64,000 nt of DNA from Cricetomys ansorgei (taxonomy: Eukaryota > Chordata > Mammalia > Rodentia > Nesomyidae). The first letter of the stretch is position 1; each line of letters starts with the position of its first letter. This document shows positions 25,961-36,825 of this stretch, one piece after another. A program made the position numbers and the translations under genes. The DNA lies in the NCBI GenBank assembly GCA_026225945.1, contig JAMJFZ010001258.1:7088501-7152500 (forward strand). The letters are read 5' to 3'. The notes under the pieces were generated by a model. It searched no databases. It worked only from the letters and a program-made list of their open reading frames with translations, and was not told where the DNA came from.

Positions 25961-26107
25961 GCAGATGTGTCTCACTGAAGCCACGGGCTCACATCTGGAT
26001 GACCCGGGCAGTCGATGTTGTCTCACCGAAGCCACGGGCTCACATCTGGATGACCCGGGCAGTTGATGTGTCTTACTGAAGCCACGGGCTCACATCTGGA
26101 TGACCTG
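25961..26107. repeat. Three-copy minisatellite, 47 to 51 bp unit
   Basis: Copies begin at 25961, 26008 and 26059. Each has a conserved core: 'gaagccacgggctcaca' then 'tctggatgacccgg' (third copy 'gacctgg'). The copies are about 90% alike and differ by small indels near 'gatgtgtctc'. No known transposable element matches the unit that I can recall. Confidence 0.92.
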
Positions 26108-26224
26108 GGTAGTACTGAGAAACACCCTGTGCTGTGACTCCCACTACAGAGCAACTGTCTCATGCTCTGGGTCAGGATGGGATAGGGCTAGCCTGAGAGC
26201 AGGCTCAAGGAGACTACAACCCTC

Positions 26225-26330
26225 ACTGAATCTCTGCTCTGTCACTCTCTAGCCAGGTGGCCTGGGACTCATCATCTCTGTCTGGGCTTAAAGTTTTCTC
26301 GTCTGTGAAACGAAGCTGACAGGATCTGCC
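26225..26330 (+). mobile_element. MIR SINE fragment
   Basis: 'ctctgctctgtcactctcta' followed by 'aagttttctcgtctgtgaa' follows the MIR 5'-to-core order. Confidence 0.5.
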
Positions 26331-26332
26331 TT

Positions 26333-26442
26333 ATCAGGGCATGGTGGCACTTATAACCCCAGCATTCGGGATGGTAGAAACTAGCCTCGGCTACATACAG
26401 AGTCCAAGATCAGCCAGAGCTAAATGAGACTCCGTCTCTACC
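26333..26442 (+). mobile_element. B1 SINE fragment
   Basis: 'cagggcatggtggcactt', 'ataaccccagcattcggg' and 'gagactccgtctctacc' are a diverged B1. Confidence 0.7.
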
Positions 26443-27009
26443 TAGCACAGTCACCGCCGGCACACGGAAAGGGTTAGCGTGTGTTAGCTGTTACACATGT
26501 GTGACTACTGGTCTGAAATACTCCATTGCATCATCAACACTCCTCGGAGAAAACTTTCTACTGTGCAGGTTCATGGCCGTGCAAAGCACTTTACCACCCC
26601 AGGGAGGCTGGGGAGGCTCTCCCTCCACAGGACACATTTTGGAGTCCCCCAATGGTTGTCTAGGTCTGGCTTGAGAACTGATATCTTGCCCTTGACCCAG
26701 AATTCCACTTTTCTGTCTTTCAAACTCAGTACAACAAATATCTTGAAGGAACGGTTGCTTTTAGAATGTCCGAAGGAAAGCCCTCAAAGGGAGGCAGGAG
26801 AGCTCGGCCTTATCATCTCTGTAGAGGAAGGAGGCAGGGAAGGGGACCTGGTATGATCCTGGAATCCCTTTGGATTCTACAACCTCCCGTTTTAATGGAG
26901 GGCGCTGATGACAAAGTTCAGTACCCTGGTCCCCAGACCAATCTCTCTCCCAGAAGCTTGGACTCTCTTGAGTCCACACTTGGCTGCCAGGCTTCCTTGG
27001 GTAACTCAC

Positions 27010-28102
27010 CTTCAAGTCAAACACCTTCTTGTCACAGATGCTGCAGATGTGTGGCAGGCGGAGCGGAGCCACGCCGTGGAAATCGTTCAGCTCGTGAGCC
27101 TGCAGTGGTCTCATGGGCAACATCGCCTGCTCGTCCGTGGCCCGCCTCCGGGAGCAGCTGAGCCCCTGCTTGCTGTTGTTAAGCCGGACTCCAAAGGCAG
27201 GAGGGGTCCTATCTGAGGTAGGCTCCTCTGGGTCATATAGCTCATAGGGCTGGCTGGTAGGTGGAGGCCACAAGTTGGGTCCTGCTGTAACCTCAGGCTT
27301 ACTTGGGCCAGAGAATCCAGGGGGGTTCTCCCACTGGCTGTTCGTACCTTGCAACAGCCCACCGACCTCCCCTTTCATGCCCCCAGCCTGATCAGCTGGA
27401 AATCCACCTGCTACATGGGACCCTTTGGCGTTGGGTCCATAGAAGTCTTTAGAAAAGGCAGCTTGACTATCTTGCCCTGTGTGGCTGAAGGGCCCCTCAT
27501 AGGTCACACCACCTGATGCTGTGGCCGTGGCCGAGGCTGGCAAGAAGGCCGGTTGGCCCTCCGTTTCAGAGCCGTAGGCCTGGCCAGGGTTGGCTTTGCC
27601 ATATTCATAGAACCCTGCAGTACCTGGTGTGGGCCCGGCCTTCCCAATGCCCAGGATGACCGCTGGCTGGGCGGGAGTCTGCGGCATCACCCCACTGAAG
27701 GGGTGCACCACCACAGCGCTGTGGGGCTGGCTGGGGAGGCTCACGGCAGGTCCCGGGCCTCGTGTCTGGCCAGGGGGCGAAAAGGCAATTGCATTTGAGG
27801 GAAATCGGGTGCTGGGTATGGTGGCAGCATGTTGGGGAACCCCAGTAGGGCCAGGTGGGGTGCCAAGCACAGACGGGTGCCTCAACTGGTTGAAGAGAGG
27901 CTGAGACATGGCCACTTTGGAGAGGACCTGGTTCAGGACTGTGGCGGCTGCGGTGTTGTTGGTGACGGCCGTCTGTGCCAGCTTTAGCCGATGGAGGGTG
28001 AGCTGAGCCTGCAGCTGGGCCAGCTGGAGGCTGGCTGGCGAAGGGAGCAGAGGGTTCTGGTTACTGACTGAGAAGGGGCTCTTGTCCAGGAGCTTGGCGG
28101 CA
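27010..28102 (-). CDS. Rbm20: Rbm20 exon 2 (N-terminal region, first half of zinc finger)
   Basis: This 1,093-nt exon starts after CTCCCTGCAG with one base that completes an Asn codon, then has 364 full codons and ends AAG before GTGAGT. It opens [16 protein letters not shown], followed by a Leu/Gln-rich helical stretch ([19 protein letters not shown], residues about 19-37). A long Pro/Gly/Ser/Thr-rich, probably disordered segment follows, with the RBM20-specific [20 protein letters not shown] and [16 protein letters not shown] blocks. It ends at [14 protein letters not shown], where Cys353 and Cys356 are the first two zinc ligands of the matrin/U1-type finger. The open frame continues past both splice sites for a short way, but family similarity stops exactly at them. 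This is the largest exon of the gene in the window. Confidence 0.97.
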
Positions 28103-28364
28103 CTGCAGGGAGACAAGAGGTCCACATGCATTGTGGGTTTCTGTGCGTGGCAAGGGGCTGCTTTTGCCCAGCAGTGGGCCTTTAAGCACAACCCTGCTTT
28201 ATAAGTCCTACATACAAATGCTCACACGTTACGAGATGCCCAAAAGTGCGATATAAGGCTGTATGACAGGATGTTCCCTCTCCCTGGAAATCAGAAGCAA
28301 CCATTCCAAATGAATACACAGATCCCATGATGGGGAGATAAGGCAGAAAAAAGTGTCAGTCAGG

Positions 28365-28500
28365 GGTCATGGCTCAAATCTGTAGGACACCAGGGCAGAG
28401 GGATGCCTCAAATTTGATCATCCTAGTCTGATCTACATAGCAAGCTCCAGGCCCCTTGGGGCTACATAGTTGGCACCTGTCTCAGACGAGCAAATCAAAG
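28365..28500 (+). mobile_element. B1 SINE (diverged)
   Basis: 'ctagtctgatctacatagc', 'aagctccaggccccttgg' and 'cctgtctcagacgagc' retain the right half of a B1. Confidence 0.55.
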
Positions 28501-29827
28501 AAAAACACGTAATGTGAATTACAGTTTATGCTCATGTAGTTTGATAAAGGTGATTTGGAGTACACAGTCATTGCTGTCATAGTCTCTGACTCGATTACTC
28601 AATTGTGCAAATATATCCTAAGGCAGGAGAGACTACTAGCATTTACTCCGGCGATGCTGTGATCAGCGTGAGCTTGTTTGACCTGCAAGGGTCACATGGG
28701 ATAGGTCTTTTCATTTCGGTTTTGCAAAGCAAGGGCCTGAACGCTCACTGTCATTGAGGAAAGAGAGATGAAGCTGTGGGACTCGAACCCCAACCGGGCA
28801 GTTAAAGTGGGAGCTTCTCAGCCCTCTTTGCATATTCTCCTGGGCTGTTTGCTTGTTTTGTTTGAAGTGAGAGCCCAGAATGTGAGGCACAACCACACTT
28901 AAGTACTGCCAAGCCAGATCAAAGGTGAATTTTCTCTTCTTGCCCTTTTGTGTGAAGAACCAAAACCTTTCTGCAAGTTCTTCAACAGACACCACCCACT
29001 TAGCCATACTGGGCTCGGAGGCTGGCTGCATTTTAAGATATGGGGAAAGCAGAGGGACGATCTAATGACATTATGGACCTTGTCCCCTGCTGGGGAGCTG
29101 TACTGTCTGCACCCGAGCTCTGAAGGCCCTTGTGCGGCATAGCTCCAGTTAGGGCAGCAAGGAGTGCGGAGAGCCTCACAATTGCTTACTCAGTCAGGAA
29201 TAACAAAGGAGGGATGGTCCTGACCGGTGAGTGACTTGTGTAGCACTGAGTAGCTGGGCTTTAGAGGGCTGGGTCAGCTTCCCCAAACCTGCCCACACCG
29301 GCCAGCTCTCTCCCCAGGCTTGTCCACTACACAGACTGTCCTTACTAACAAGGCGTTAATGAGGTGCCAATGTGGTTCCCATGACCAGACGAGGACAAAG
29401 TTGGTTTTGTCTTTCCCAGAGAAGTCAGCTGTGTTTTTCAAACTTGAATTCTGGGCTGGAGCAGGTTCTTGCTAGAGGTTTTCCTCTTGGGTGTTGAAAG
29501 GTCATATGAGGAAGAGCCATCTCCCCAACAAGGAAAGCCAGCCGTGTAGCATGTCTGCAAGTCAGATACAGGTATGGCTCCAGAACCACACCATTCAGAC
29601 CTGGCACATACCAGACCAAGAACCAGATTCTCTTGCCAGCTTCTGCTTTGCCTTGAACATTCTTACTGTCCCAAGCTTTATTCAACCTCATGCAGAAGTG
29701 ATTTCACACAAATCATCCACACAGAATATTCCTGTTAAACCAAAACCTTAGATGAAAAAAATACTAATTATTCTATTGAAGAAAAAAAAAAAAGCACTAA
29801 AATTCTTAGCCTGCAAGAGTTAATACC

Positions 29828-29985
29828 CTAGCCAGGCTAGGCAGCATTACACACCTGCAATCCCAGCACTTGAAAGGTAGAGACAGAAGGATCAGATGAT
29901 TCAAGGCTGCGGATTCAAGATGATTGGGAAAGTATTTGAGTTTGAGGATAGACTAGGTATATGAATCTTCTGTCTCAAAAGAAGA
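29828..29985 (+). mobile_element. B1 SINE (diverged, with insertion)
   Basis: 'agccaggctaggcagcatt', 'tgcaatcccagcacttgaa' and 'cttctgtctcaaaag' bound a B1 whose middle is expanded. Its A-rich tail has grown into the purine tract that follows. Confidence 0.65.
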
Positions 29986-30074
29986 AAGGGAAGAAGGAAA
30001 AGAGGATGGAGAGACGGAAGGGAGGGAGACAGGGAAGGAGAGAGAAAGGGAGGGAGGAAAGGAGGGTGGAGGAA
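29983..30074. repeat. GA-rich low-complexity tract
   Basis: GGAA, GGGA and AGAA units without a regular period. In the Rbm20 transcript the tract is CU-rich. Confidence 0.88.
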
Positions 30075-30585
30075 GACATTTAGATGCATACAGTGCTCTT
30101 GGAGTGTCTATTTCAAGGTTTTACCGCTGTTTGCAGAGTCCCCAGAACACGAGGCATACCCACACGCAAATCCAAGTGCAAACACACTTTAGAGCCAGAT
30201 GAAGATGACTCTGTTACCCTTCCTCATCTCTCTAAAGAATCGTGCTCCGAAACAGAGAGGAGTGAGTCTTAGAGATGACTGCGTTTTCCCAGCAGACTTC
30301 ATCACACTTGGGTAACTGTGGTAACCGCCAGGAACAAAACAAGGAAGAAGATAATGCCTGTGGCGTATCAGAGCCTGGTGGCCGGGAGATGTGGACCCCT
30401 CCTTCCTTCCATTCTTTTTTTTAGAACATACTTTACGTCAATAAAGTACCCTGAACACTTCAAAATGGAGACTCTAAGTACACAGCTACTAGACGGAATT
30501 TGCTGGACAGTCACTCACCACTCACCACAGCAAAGGAGGTTCAGTGTACTCTCTAAACCTAGGTTTTGGAATTGAATGGATAGAG

Positions 30586-30801
30586 GCTGGAGAGATGGCT
30601 CAGCGAATAGGAACACTGGCTGCTCTTCCAGAGGGCTGAGGTTCAATTCCTGGAACCCATGGCAGCTCACAACCATCTGCAGTTCCAGTTCCAGGGTGTC
30701 CAGCACCCTCTTCTGGCCTTCACGGGCACTGCACACATGGTACACAGACATGCATGCAGGCAAAATACCCATACATAAAAAAATAAAAGTAAGTAAATCT
30801 T
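30586..30801 (+). mobile_element. B3/B2 SINE
   Basis: 'aggctggagagatggctcag', 'gaggttcaattcctggaac', 'cagctcacaaccatctgc', 'ttctggccttcacgggcac' and an A-rich AATAAA end: a near-complete copy. Confidence 0.88.
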
Positions 30802-30829
30802 GATTTAAATAGAAATTGGATAGATAATT

Positions 30830-31298
30830 GAATCATGGCCCTGCGATGACATTCACATTCTAATCTGCGGAGCAGGGTGAAGAGGATTTTACAGTGGTGA
30901 CTAAATTAAGGGCCTTGAGCGGAGAGAGCACCCTGACATTTCCACATGTGCCGTGGCTGCAAAAGCCAGGATGAGAGTCGGAGAGACTGGATGGGAGGAG
31001 GCTATCAGAGGGAGAGAACATGGCACGCTGATGTCTTTGGAGTGGAGGAAGAGGCTGTGAGCCAAGACACATAGGCCGCCTCTAGGAATTCAAAGTAGGG
31101 AAAGGATGTTTGAGAAATGCTTGGGTGGGAGTGGGCGGGGTGGGTGGGAGGGGACATCCCTACTGACACTTTGACCTACTGGGACTGATCTTAGAATCTG
31201 AATTCCAGACATATATATATAAGAGAATAAACCTATGTTGCCAAACACTATCAAATTTGTGGCGATTTGTTACAGCAGCAACAAGAAGTGACCTCATT
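30830..31298 (+). mobile_element. MLT1/MST-like MaLR solo LTR
   Basis: Old MaLR LTR features appear in order: 'aagggccttgagcgg', 'agagaataaacctatgttg' (polyadenylation signal region), then 'caaatttgtggcgatttgt' and 'tacagcagcaacaag'. No internal retroviral part is present. Confidence 0.6.
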
Positions 31299-32191
31299 TT
31301 CCCCAAGACATCTAGATACTAAGGGCGATTCTGTTCAGAGGAGCCAAGGTGAGCCTGGGAGAGGGGCGCCTGGATGGCACGGGCATGTGACCCTGAGGAG
31401 CCTGGGCAGCACAGACAACCTGAGTGGGCAATCCGAGCGCCCGGGGAGCGAAGGCTGCACAAGCCACAGAACAAAAGCCCCGGGGACTCTTTAACATCAG
31501 CCTTTTTACTCATCAGAACAGTAACAAACAGAGAACGCTTAGAATTGCAGAGTTTTAGGGCTCAGCATTCAATCTCTCATCGCCACACAGAAAAGTGAAC
31601 TTGTCCTGCACCACATAGGTAGCTGCTGGTGAAACCTCAGTGAAAACCCGGATCATCCGACTCAGCTCCCGCTGCCTAGGAGAATTACCTCAGCTTGGAA
31701 ATGCCTAATTCCCAGGACTATCCACCTCCCCTAGAATGGTTATGTCCACTGTAGCAGTACGCTGCTGTGGCTCACCAAGGATGACAAGGGGGCATACTTC
31801 ATCATTGCAAACCCTGCCAGACCTCAGCAGAGGGAGCCACCATCATGGCAGGTGTCATACTCAACAGTGGAACCCTGAGCGTCTGAACTCAGGTGTTTTG
31901 ATTGATACAGAACTCCTCAGGTGTTCTACTGATAGCAAGTGCAGATCATGAGCAATCAAACATCTCCCACATAAACCCAACACCTGCAGACAATACAAAA
32001 CACCAAGACCTAGGCAGCCCCTCAACCATACTGCATAAAAATTATTTTATACATAATCAAAATAAGCTCCTGCAATATTCACCCACACTGATTTATGGTT
32101 CACCCCTTCACTTAGAGGGGTGCTGGGCATTTTCCACATGTAGTACATGCAAGGTACCAACTAAGAACTGGGAAAATGCAAGGATGCTGGT

Positions 32192-32314
32192 CCTTTCTCT
32201 TCCTTCCTTCCTTCCTTTCTCCTCTCCTCTCCTCTCCTCCTCTCCCCTCCCCTCCCCTCCTCCCCCTCTCTCTCCCTGACACCTTCCTTTTCTTCTCTCT
32301 CTCCTTTTTTTTTT
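32192..32314. repeat. CT-rich polypyrimidine tract
   Basis: CCTT, CCTCT and CCCCT units for about 120 bp, ending in a T run that is the tail of an antisense B1. Confidence 0.9.
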
Positions 32315-32369
32315 AGACAGGGTCTCTCTACATAGTCCTTGCTGTCCTGGGGCTCACTCTGTAGTCCAG
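32306..32369 (-). mobile_element. B1 SINE (antisense), first half of interrupted copy
   Basis: 'tagacagggtctctctac' and 'tgctgtcctggggctcact', then 'ctgtagtccag', where the B1 sequence stops abruptly. Confidence 0.75.
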
Positions 32370-32898
32370 TGTGGGACTGTCCAAGGACTGCAGTGTATTG
32401 AAGCTGACTTGAACCCCGGGTCACCCCTAGAGGGTGAGAATGGCAGGTGTCAGCTGCTCCACACCTCAGTCCTGGCTTAAACTCAGCTAAATTATTAGAT
32501 ATTAATACCGTCTGCTTCACTGAAGCAAAGATGCTTTGTCTGCCCTGCAGGCTGGGGACACAGGCTCAGATGTGTTCATCTGAGATTGCACCAAAAGCCC
32601 CTGCCTCAACCAATCAGTGCCACTCTTGTGGCCAGACCATGACCCCCGACCGTGCCACATAAAAGGCACCCTCAAAGCCCCAATAAAGGAGACACCCACC
32701 AAAGCGTGTCCCTGGTGGTCATCTGTCCATTCACCGACTCACAGAGGCCCGCCAAGGTCACGGCAGGATGAGGTGAAACCCACGGCCCCGAGACCCCTTG
32801 CCATGCAGTGACCACGCCCCACCGAGCCTCTTGGCCTGGAGCGGGCGGCTGGAACGGTGTGGGGCCACGTGGCAGGAAGGTTCCATCACGTGGGACTA
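32370..32898 (+). mobile_element. Candidate solo LTR inserted in a B1
   Basis: A 529-bp block separates the two halves of one B1 and is flanked by the 8-bp direct repeat TAGTCCAG (32362-32369 and 32899-32906). Inside are a CCAAT box (32610-32614), a TATA-like CATAAAAGG (32658-32666) and AATAAA (32682-32687), the spacing of a retroviral LTR promoter and polyadenylation region. It starts TGTGGGACT. Its end ('acgtgggacta') is not the canonical CA, so the exact ends or class are uncertain. No coding sequence is present. Confidence 0.55.
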
Positions 32899-32985
32899 TA
32901 GTCCAGACTGGCTTTGAACTCACAGAGATCCTCCTGCCTCTGCCTCCCAGTGCTGGCATTAAAGGTGTGTGCCAGCACTGCCTGG
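32899..32985 (-). mobile_element. B1 SINE (antisense), second half of interrupted copy
   Basis: 'ccagactggctttgaactc', 'cctcctgcctctgcctcc' and 'attaaaggtgtgtgccag' resume the B1 exactly where the part at 32306-32369 stopped. Confidence 0.78.
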
Positions 32986-33289
32986 ATAGCTGCCCTTTTC
33001 CCCTCATTGTACAGAGGCAACGACCACAAGGCCACCGCTGTCTGGAGAGCGGCTGGTACAGGATTCGACGTGCATCTTCTCACCTGTGCCGTGTGCCTTG
33101 CAGCCAGCCAGCAGATGTGGAGTCTGGGCGGTACAGAGAACACACAGGGGCTCAATGCTCCTGACCCAGAGTGATGATGCCTATTAGACGCCCTCCCTGA
33201 GTCTGATCCCTTCTCACAGAAGGGGCAGCCGACTGTACAGGCTTTTATTTACCAAGAGGCTTGGGAGGGCTCCACTGCCCCGAGCTTGA

Positions 33290-33600
33290 GGTTCTATCTC
33301 TGAGCCATTAATTGCTACAAAGAATTCACAGTGTATAATTAGGCTTAAAACTCTAGTAGTCTGATTAGAATTTTTTTAATTAAAGCGTGTTTCCCTGAAG
33401 AGTTTTCACACTAAAATAGTGTATAAAGGCAAACTAGCTACCCATATAGCACTTGAGGGCTAAGAGATACGGAAGGAAATCTGCCTCTAGAGGTTTCGTT
33501 CCACCATGTGGAAAGGATGCACAACCTTTTGTTCCCATCAGGAGAATGTAAATCATATCTCAGCTAATTGTCCCAAGCAAAATGCAACGATAGTGTAGCC
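33290..33600. other. AT-rich unique block
   Basis: It is free of recognisable repeats and rich in TAAT/ATTA cores ('ttaattgct', 'ataattagg', 'tctgattag', 'tttaattaaag', 'gctaattgt'). It could be a conserved non-coding element, but conservation cannot be judged from one sequence. Confidence 0.3.
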
Positions 33601-33622
33601 TTTGTTCGAAGACGTGGGTTGC

Positions 33623-33770
33623 ATCCAGGTGTGGCAGTGCGTGCCCACAATCCTAGCACTGGGAAGACGGAGGTGGGAGATCGTTGTGAGTTTGAGGCCA
33701 GCCTTATCTACATGGCTTTTTGAGGTTAATCAAGGCTACAAACAAAGACCCTGTCTCAAAACACAAATAT
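33623..33770 (+). mobile_element. B1 SINE (with internal insertion)
   Basis: 'caggtgtggcagtgcgtgc', 'cacaatcctagcactggga', 'tttgaggccagccttatc' and 'gaccctgtctcaaaac'. Confidence 0.75.
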
Positions 33771-34520
33771 GAGGGCAGGATAACTGGGATGCTGGAAATC
33801 TCCATCCTGCTGCAAAAGGAGACTGTCCATGACATGTGTGCGGGTGGGACCCTGCTCTGAAACAGTCTTTCCATCAAAGGACCAGATGTGCCCTCGGATC
33901 TTTGTTCCTTCAGCCCACGTGGATTGGGCATCTGCTGTGAGCTGTGCGAAGCTTCTGGATGTGGAGACATAAAAGAGGAGAAAGCGAAGACTCTCTGAGC
34001 TCTCAGAGAAAGGCATGATGCACTCTGAGGAAGCTTAAGACAGGACCGGTTCACACTGCACTTGTCAGGAAACTTAACCAGCTCAAGGGCTTTCCCCTCA
34101 AGTCTCAACAAAGACTTATAAGGTTCTGGTTCGTTAACCCGTGGCAGGTGTGGAGACACATCATCGGTGTGTGACAGGTAGGGGAGGACCGGCTGCGGTC
34201 AGGGACCCAGGCTTCTGTGTCTGAGGTCGAAGGGTCCAGGCAACGTCTCAGATGCGCTGCATCACATCGCCCCCGGTCACAGCAGTTGCACGGACACTCA
34301 TCGATATTCTGTTGGTGACGTCAGCACAGAGATTCACTGTCCTGCTCAGTTGCCAAGCTAGCTGTTAACCCATCGCTTAGGCAGAGGTTGATTGAGGATA
34401 AAGTCTTTGAGACGGGGCGAAGGCAGCGCTGGGAGAGTCCAGGGAGCCACCTGAGCCCGCTCTGCTGGCTCTACTCTGGACTTTCCCAGTGCGGTTCCTT
34501 AGTTTGTTTAAATAATAATG

Positions 34521-34671
34521 TTGGTCCTGGAGAGACGGCTCAGCAGCTAAGAGAGATCGCTGATCTTGCAAAGGACTGCAGTTCAGGTCCCAGCACCCAA
34601 GTCGGGCAGCTCAAAACTACTTGTAACTCTCGTACCAGATGATCCCACACCCTCCTCTGGTCCCTGTGTGT

Positions 34672-34709
<38 letters not shown>

Positions 34710-34732
34710 CACTTACACATAAATAAAAAATA
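34521..34732 (+). mobile_element. B3/B2 SINE with CA repeat
   Basis: 'cctggagagacggctcagc', 'gcagttcaggtcccagcacc' and 'ccctcctctggtccctgtg', then about 16 CA units (34674-34706) and an A-rich end. Confidence 0.82.
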
Positions 34733-34756
34733 GAACCCTAAACCATTCGTGTTACA

Positions 34757-34870
34757 AACTGGATGTGGTGACTTAGCCCTAAATCCCAGACCTTGCATGA
34801 CTACGGCAAGAGAATCACAGGAATTCAGAGCCAGCCTCGGGCTGCACAGCAGGACTCAACCTCAACAACC
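34757..34870 (+). mobile_element. B1 SINE fragment
   Basis: 'ctggatgtggtgacttagcc', 'ctaaatcccagaccttg' and 'attcagagccagcctcgg' form a diverged B1. Confidence 0.65.
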
Positions 34871-35746
34871 ATGCTAAAAGAAGGCCACCCTGCTTAAATG
34901 ATCTGCCTTTAACTCGCTTCTGCTCTTCTCCAAGGCCCACGCTGACTCGGGGACTCTCTGGGTCCCACCCGTCTCTTCTGTGGAATGGACTGAACACACG
35001 GACTGGAGGTCAGAGCGAGGATATCACTGCGGGGAATCCTCAGTAGTAACTTTGGTATGAACACCTGCCAACCGAAGACCTGCTCCTAGAAGGTTGTGAA
35101 GACAGAATACTCCTCCAGTCTGTACGTAAGAGTCTCACCGCACGATCCCACAGCCAGGGTGAAAATGGGATTTTGGAGGAAAGGCCCTCGTAGGTGGAGT
35201 GTGGTCTGGGTGCTCCCTTTCAGGGCTGGGGACCCAGCTCTGGCAGCGCAGATATTCCTATGACAGCAGAAACAGTTCTTTGACCCTGTACAGCCTCTGG
35301 TCAACTGTGAACCCTTCCGCACAGAACAGATATTTTGGCAGCACTGTGAACTGGCTTCATGTGAAGCGTCGCTATCCTCTCTCATGGTTTAGACAGGGAA
35401 CTCCCGTGTTGGCAGCATTGTTGAGGGGTGACCGGATCATCAGGGTGCTGACTTCATCAACTGATTACCTGTCCACTGACTCAGCTCATAGCTAAGAGGG
35501 TTGCTGGGAGGCGGAGTCTGGCTGAAGGAAGGGGTCGCTGGGGAGGTCTCTGAAGGGTGTATCCTATCCTAGAACGTTCTACTCTGACTCCGTTTCCAGG
35601 CATGGTGAGGACAGCTCTGTGCCAGCATGCTCTAGCTGCCATGACACTTAACCTCATCACGGGCCCTGAAGCAGCAGCATGAGCCAGAAGGGCTGGAAGC
35701 TGCTAAAGCCAAGAGCCGAGATAAATCTCTCCTCCCTTAAACCCTC

Positions 35747-35925
35747 AGGCTAGAGAGTTGGCTCGCCAGGTAAAGGCAGGTGTCACCAAGTCTGACTAGC
35801 TGAGTTCGATCCCTGAGACCTATGTGGTCGGAGGAGAAGACAGACTCCCACAGATTGTCCCCTGAGCCCCACGTGCGTACCATGGCATACCGTACGCCTT
35901 CTAATGAAAATTAATTAAATTGTTG
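35747..35925 (+). mobile_element. tRNA-derived B2/B3-type SINE
   Basis: 'ggctagagagttggctcgcc', 'gctgagttcgatccctgag' and 'cagattgtcccctgagccc' give a B2-related head and body. Confidence 0.7.
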
Positions 35926-36197
35926 TTCTCAACTATTTCTGTAGCAGTGACAAAAATTTCGAGTAACGTATTCTTCTAAGAGAAAAAGATCTCCGTTGGA
36001 AAGGTTCTCCGCCTTCCATTCATTGCGGTAGTGAAGGGAGGTCACTGAGGGTACCCTGGTACACGGAAGAGTTGGGGCAGGGACCAGGGATCCTGGGTCC
36101 TATTCTCAACCTGTCTCTCATCAACTATGCGACAGTGAGAAAGGAAAGGGATCACTTCCCTGCACCTCAGAGCACCTGCTTGTGTAGTTAGTTACAG

Positions 36198-36290
36198 GCA
36201 GGGTCTCGCCATTAGCCCTGGATACGGAGATCAGATTACCGTCAGATCTGCAGTGATGCTCTTGCCTCGGCCTCCCCACCAGCGTGCCCG
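36198..36290 (-). mobile_element. Old B1-like SINE (antisense)
   Basis: 'ggcagggtctcgccattag' and 'cttgcctcggcctcccca' are the reverse of a degenerate 7SL-derived monomer. Confidence 0.5.
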
Positions 36291-36624
36291 TTTATTTAAA
36301 AAGAAAAATACACTTTTCCCATTTAGGTAACGTGTTCTCTGAGCGCTCTGGAAACTGCCGGTCCTATTTAGTTGTAGCATTCAGCAGAACGTTCTTGGGG
36401 AGGACATTTTCTATGAGAACAGGAACACTTTCTTTTTAGGAAATAGTCCTCTGAATGGGAAGTACCACACCTTTGGATGCGCACAGTGCCACGAGAGTCA
36501 GGGTAAAATGAGTTAACTCATTGGTTCGATCATATTAATGAAATGCCGAGAATACGATGTTCGTGGGATTGCGTCACAATTCAGGAGGAGAGGCTTGGCA
36601 CAGAAGCAGAGGACAGGTCTGAGA

Positions 36625-36825
36625 GTTAGTTCTATTCCAGGTGTGAATTCCAATCCTATCCCTCATAAGCTAGTGTCTCTGGTCCTTTACGCAGCTTCTC
36701 GTCATTGAAAGGAAGATGGATGTCTCCAGGCTGCAGCCTCATTCTGAGATCGGATGGGCGCACAAGGTATTTAGCACAGCTCCTACCACATAGTAAGTGA
36801 TTGCTGTTATTATCCCTGACACCAA
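36625..36825 (+). mobile_element. MIR SINE
   Basis: 'ttccaggtgtgaattccaa' and later 'cacagctcctaccacatag', 'taagtgattgctgttatta' fit a full-length but diverged MIR. Confidence 0.6.

Larger units (their letters stand above)
25538..27009 (-). other. Rbm20: Rbm20 intron 2
   Basis: This 1,472-bp intron has donor GTGAGT at 27009 and acceptor GATCTAG at 25538. It contains a three-copy minisatellite, a MIR-like fragment and a degenerate B1. The stretches 25560-25955 and 26445-27005 show nothing recognised. Confidence 0.92.

Noticed and set aside
25961..26107. CRISPR-like direct repeats
   Set aside because: The copies are tandem with no spacers, and the genome is mammalian; this is a minisatellite.
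26761..27009. Continuation of the exon 2 frame past its donor
   Set aside because: The frame stays open, but RBM20 similarity ends at the GTGAGT donor and resumes in exon 3.
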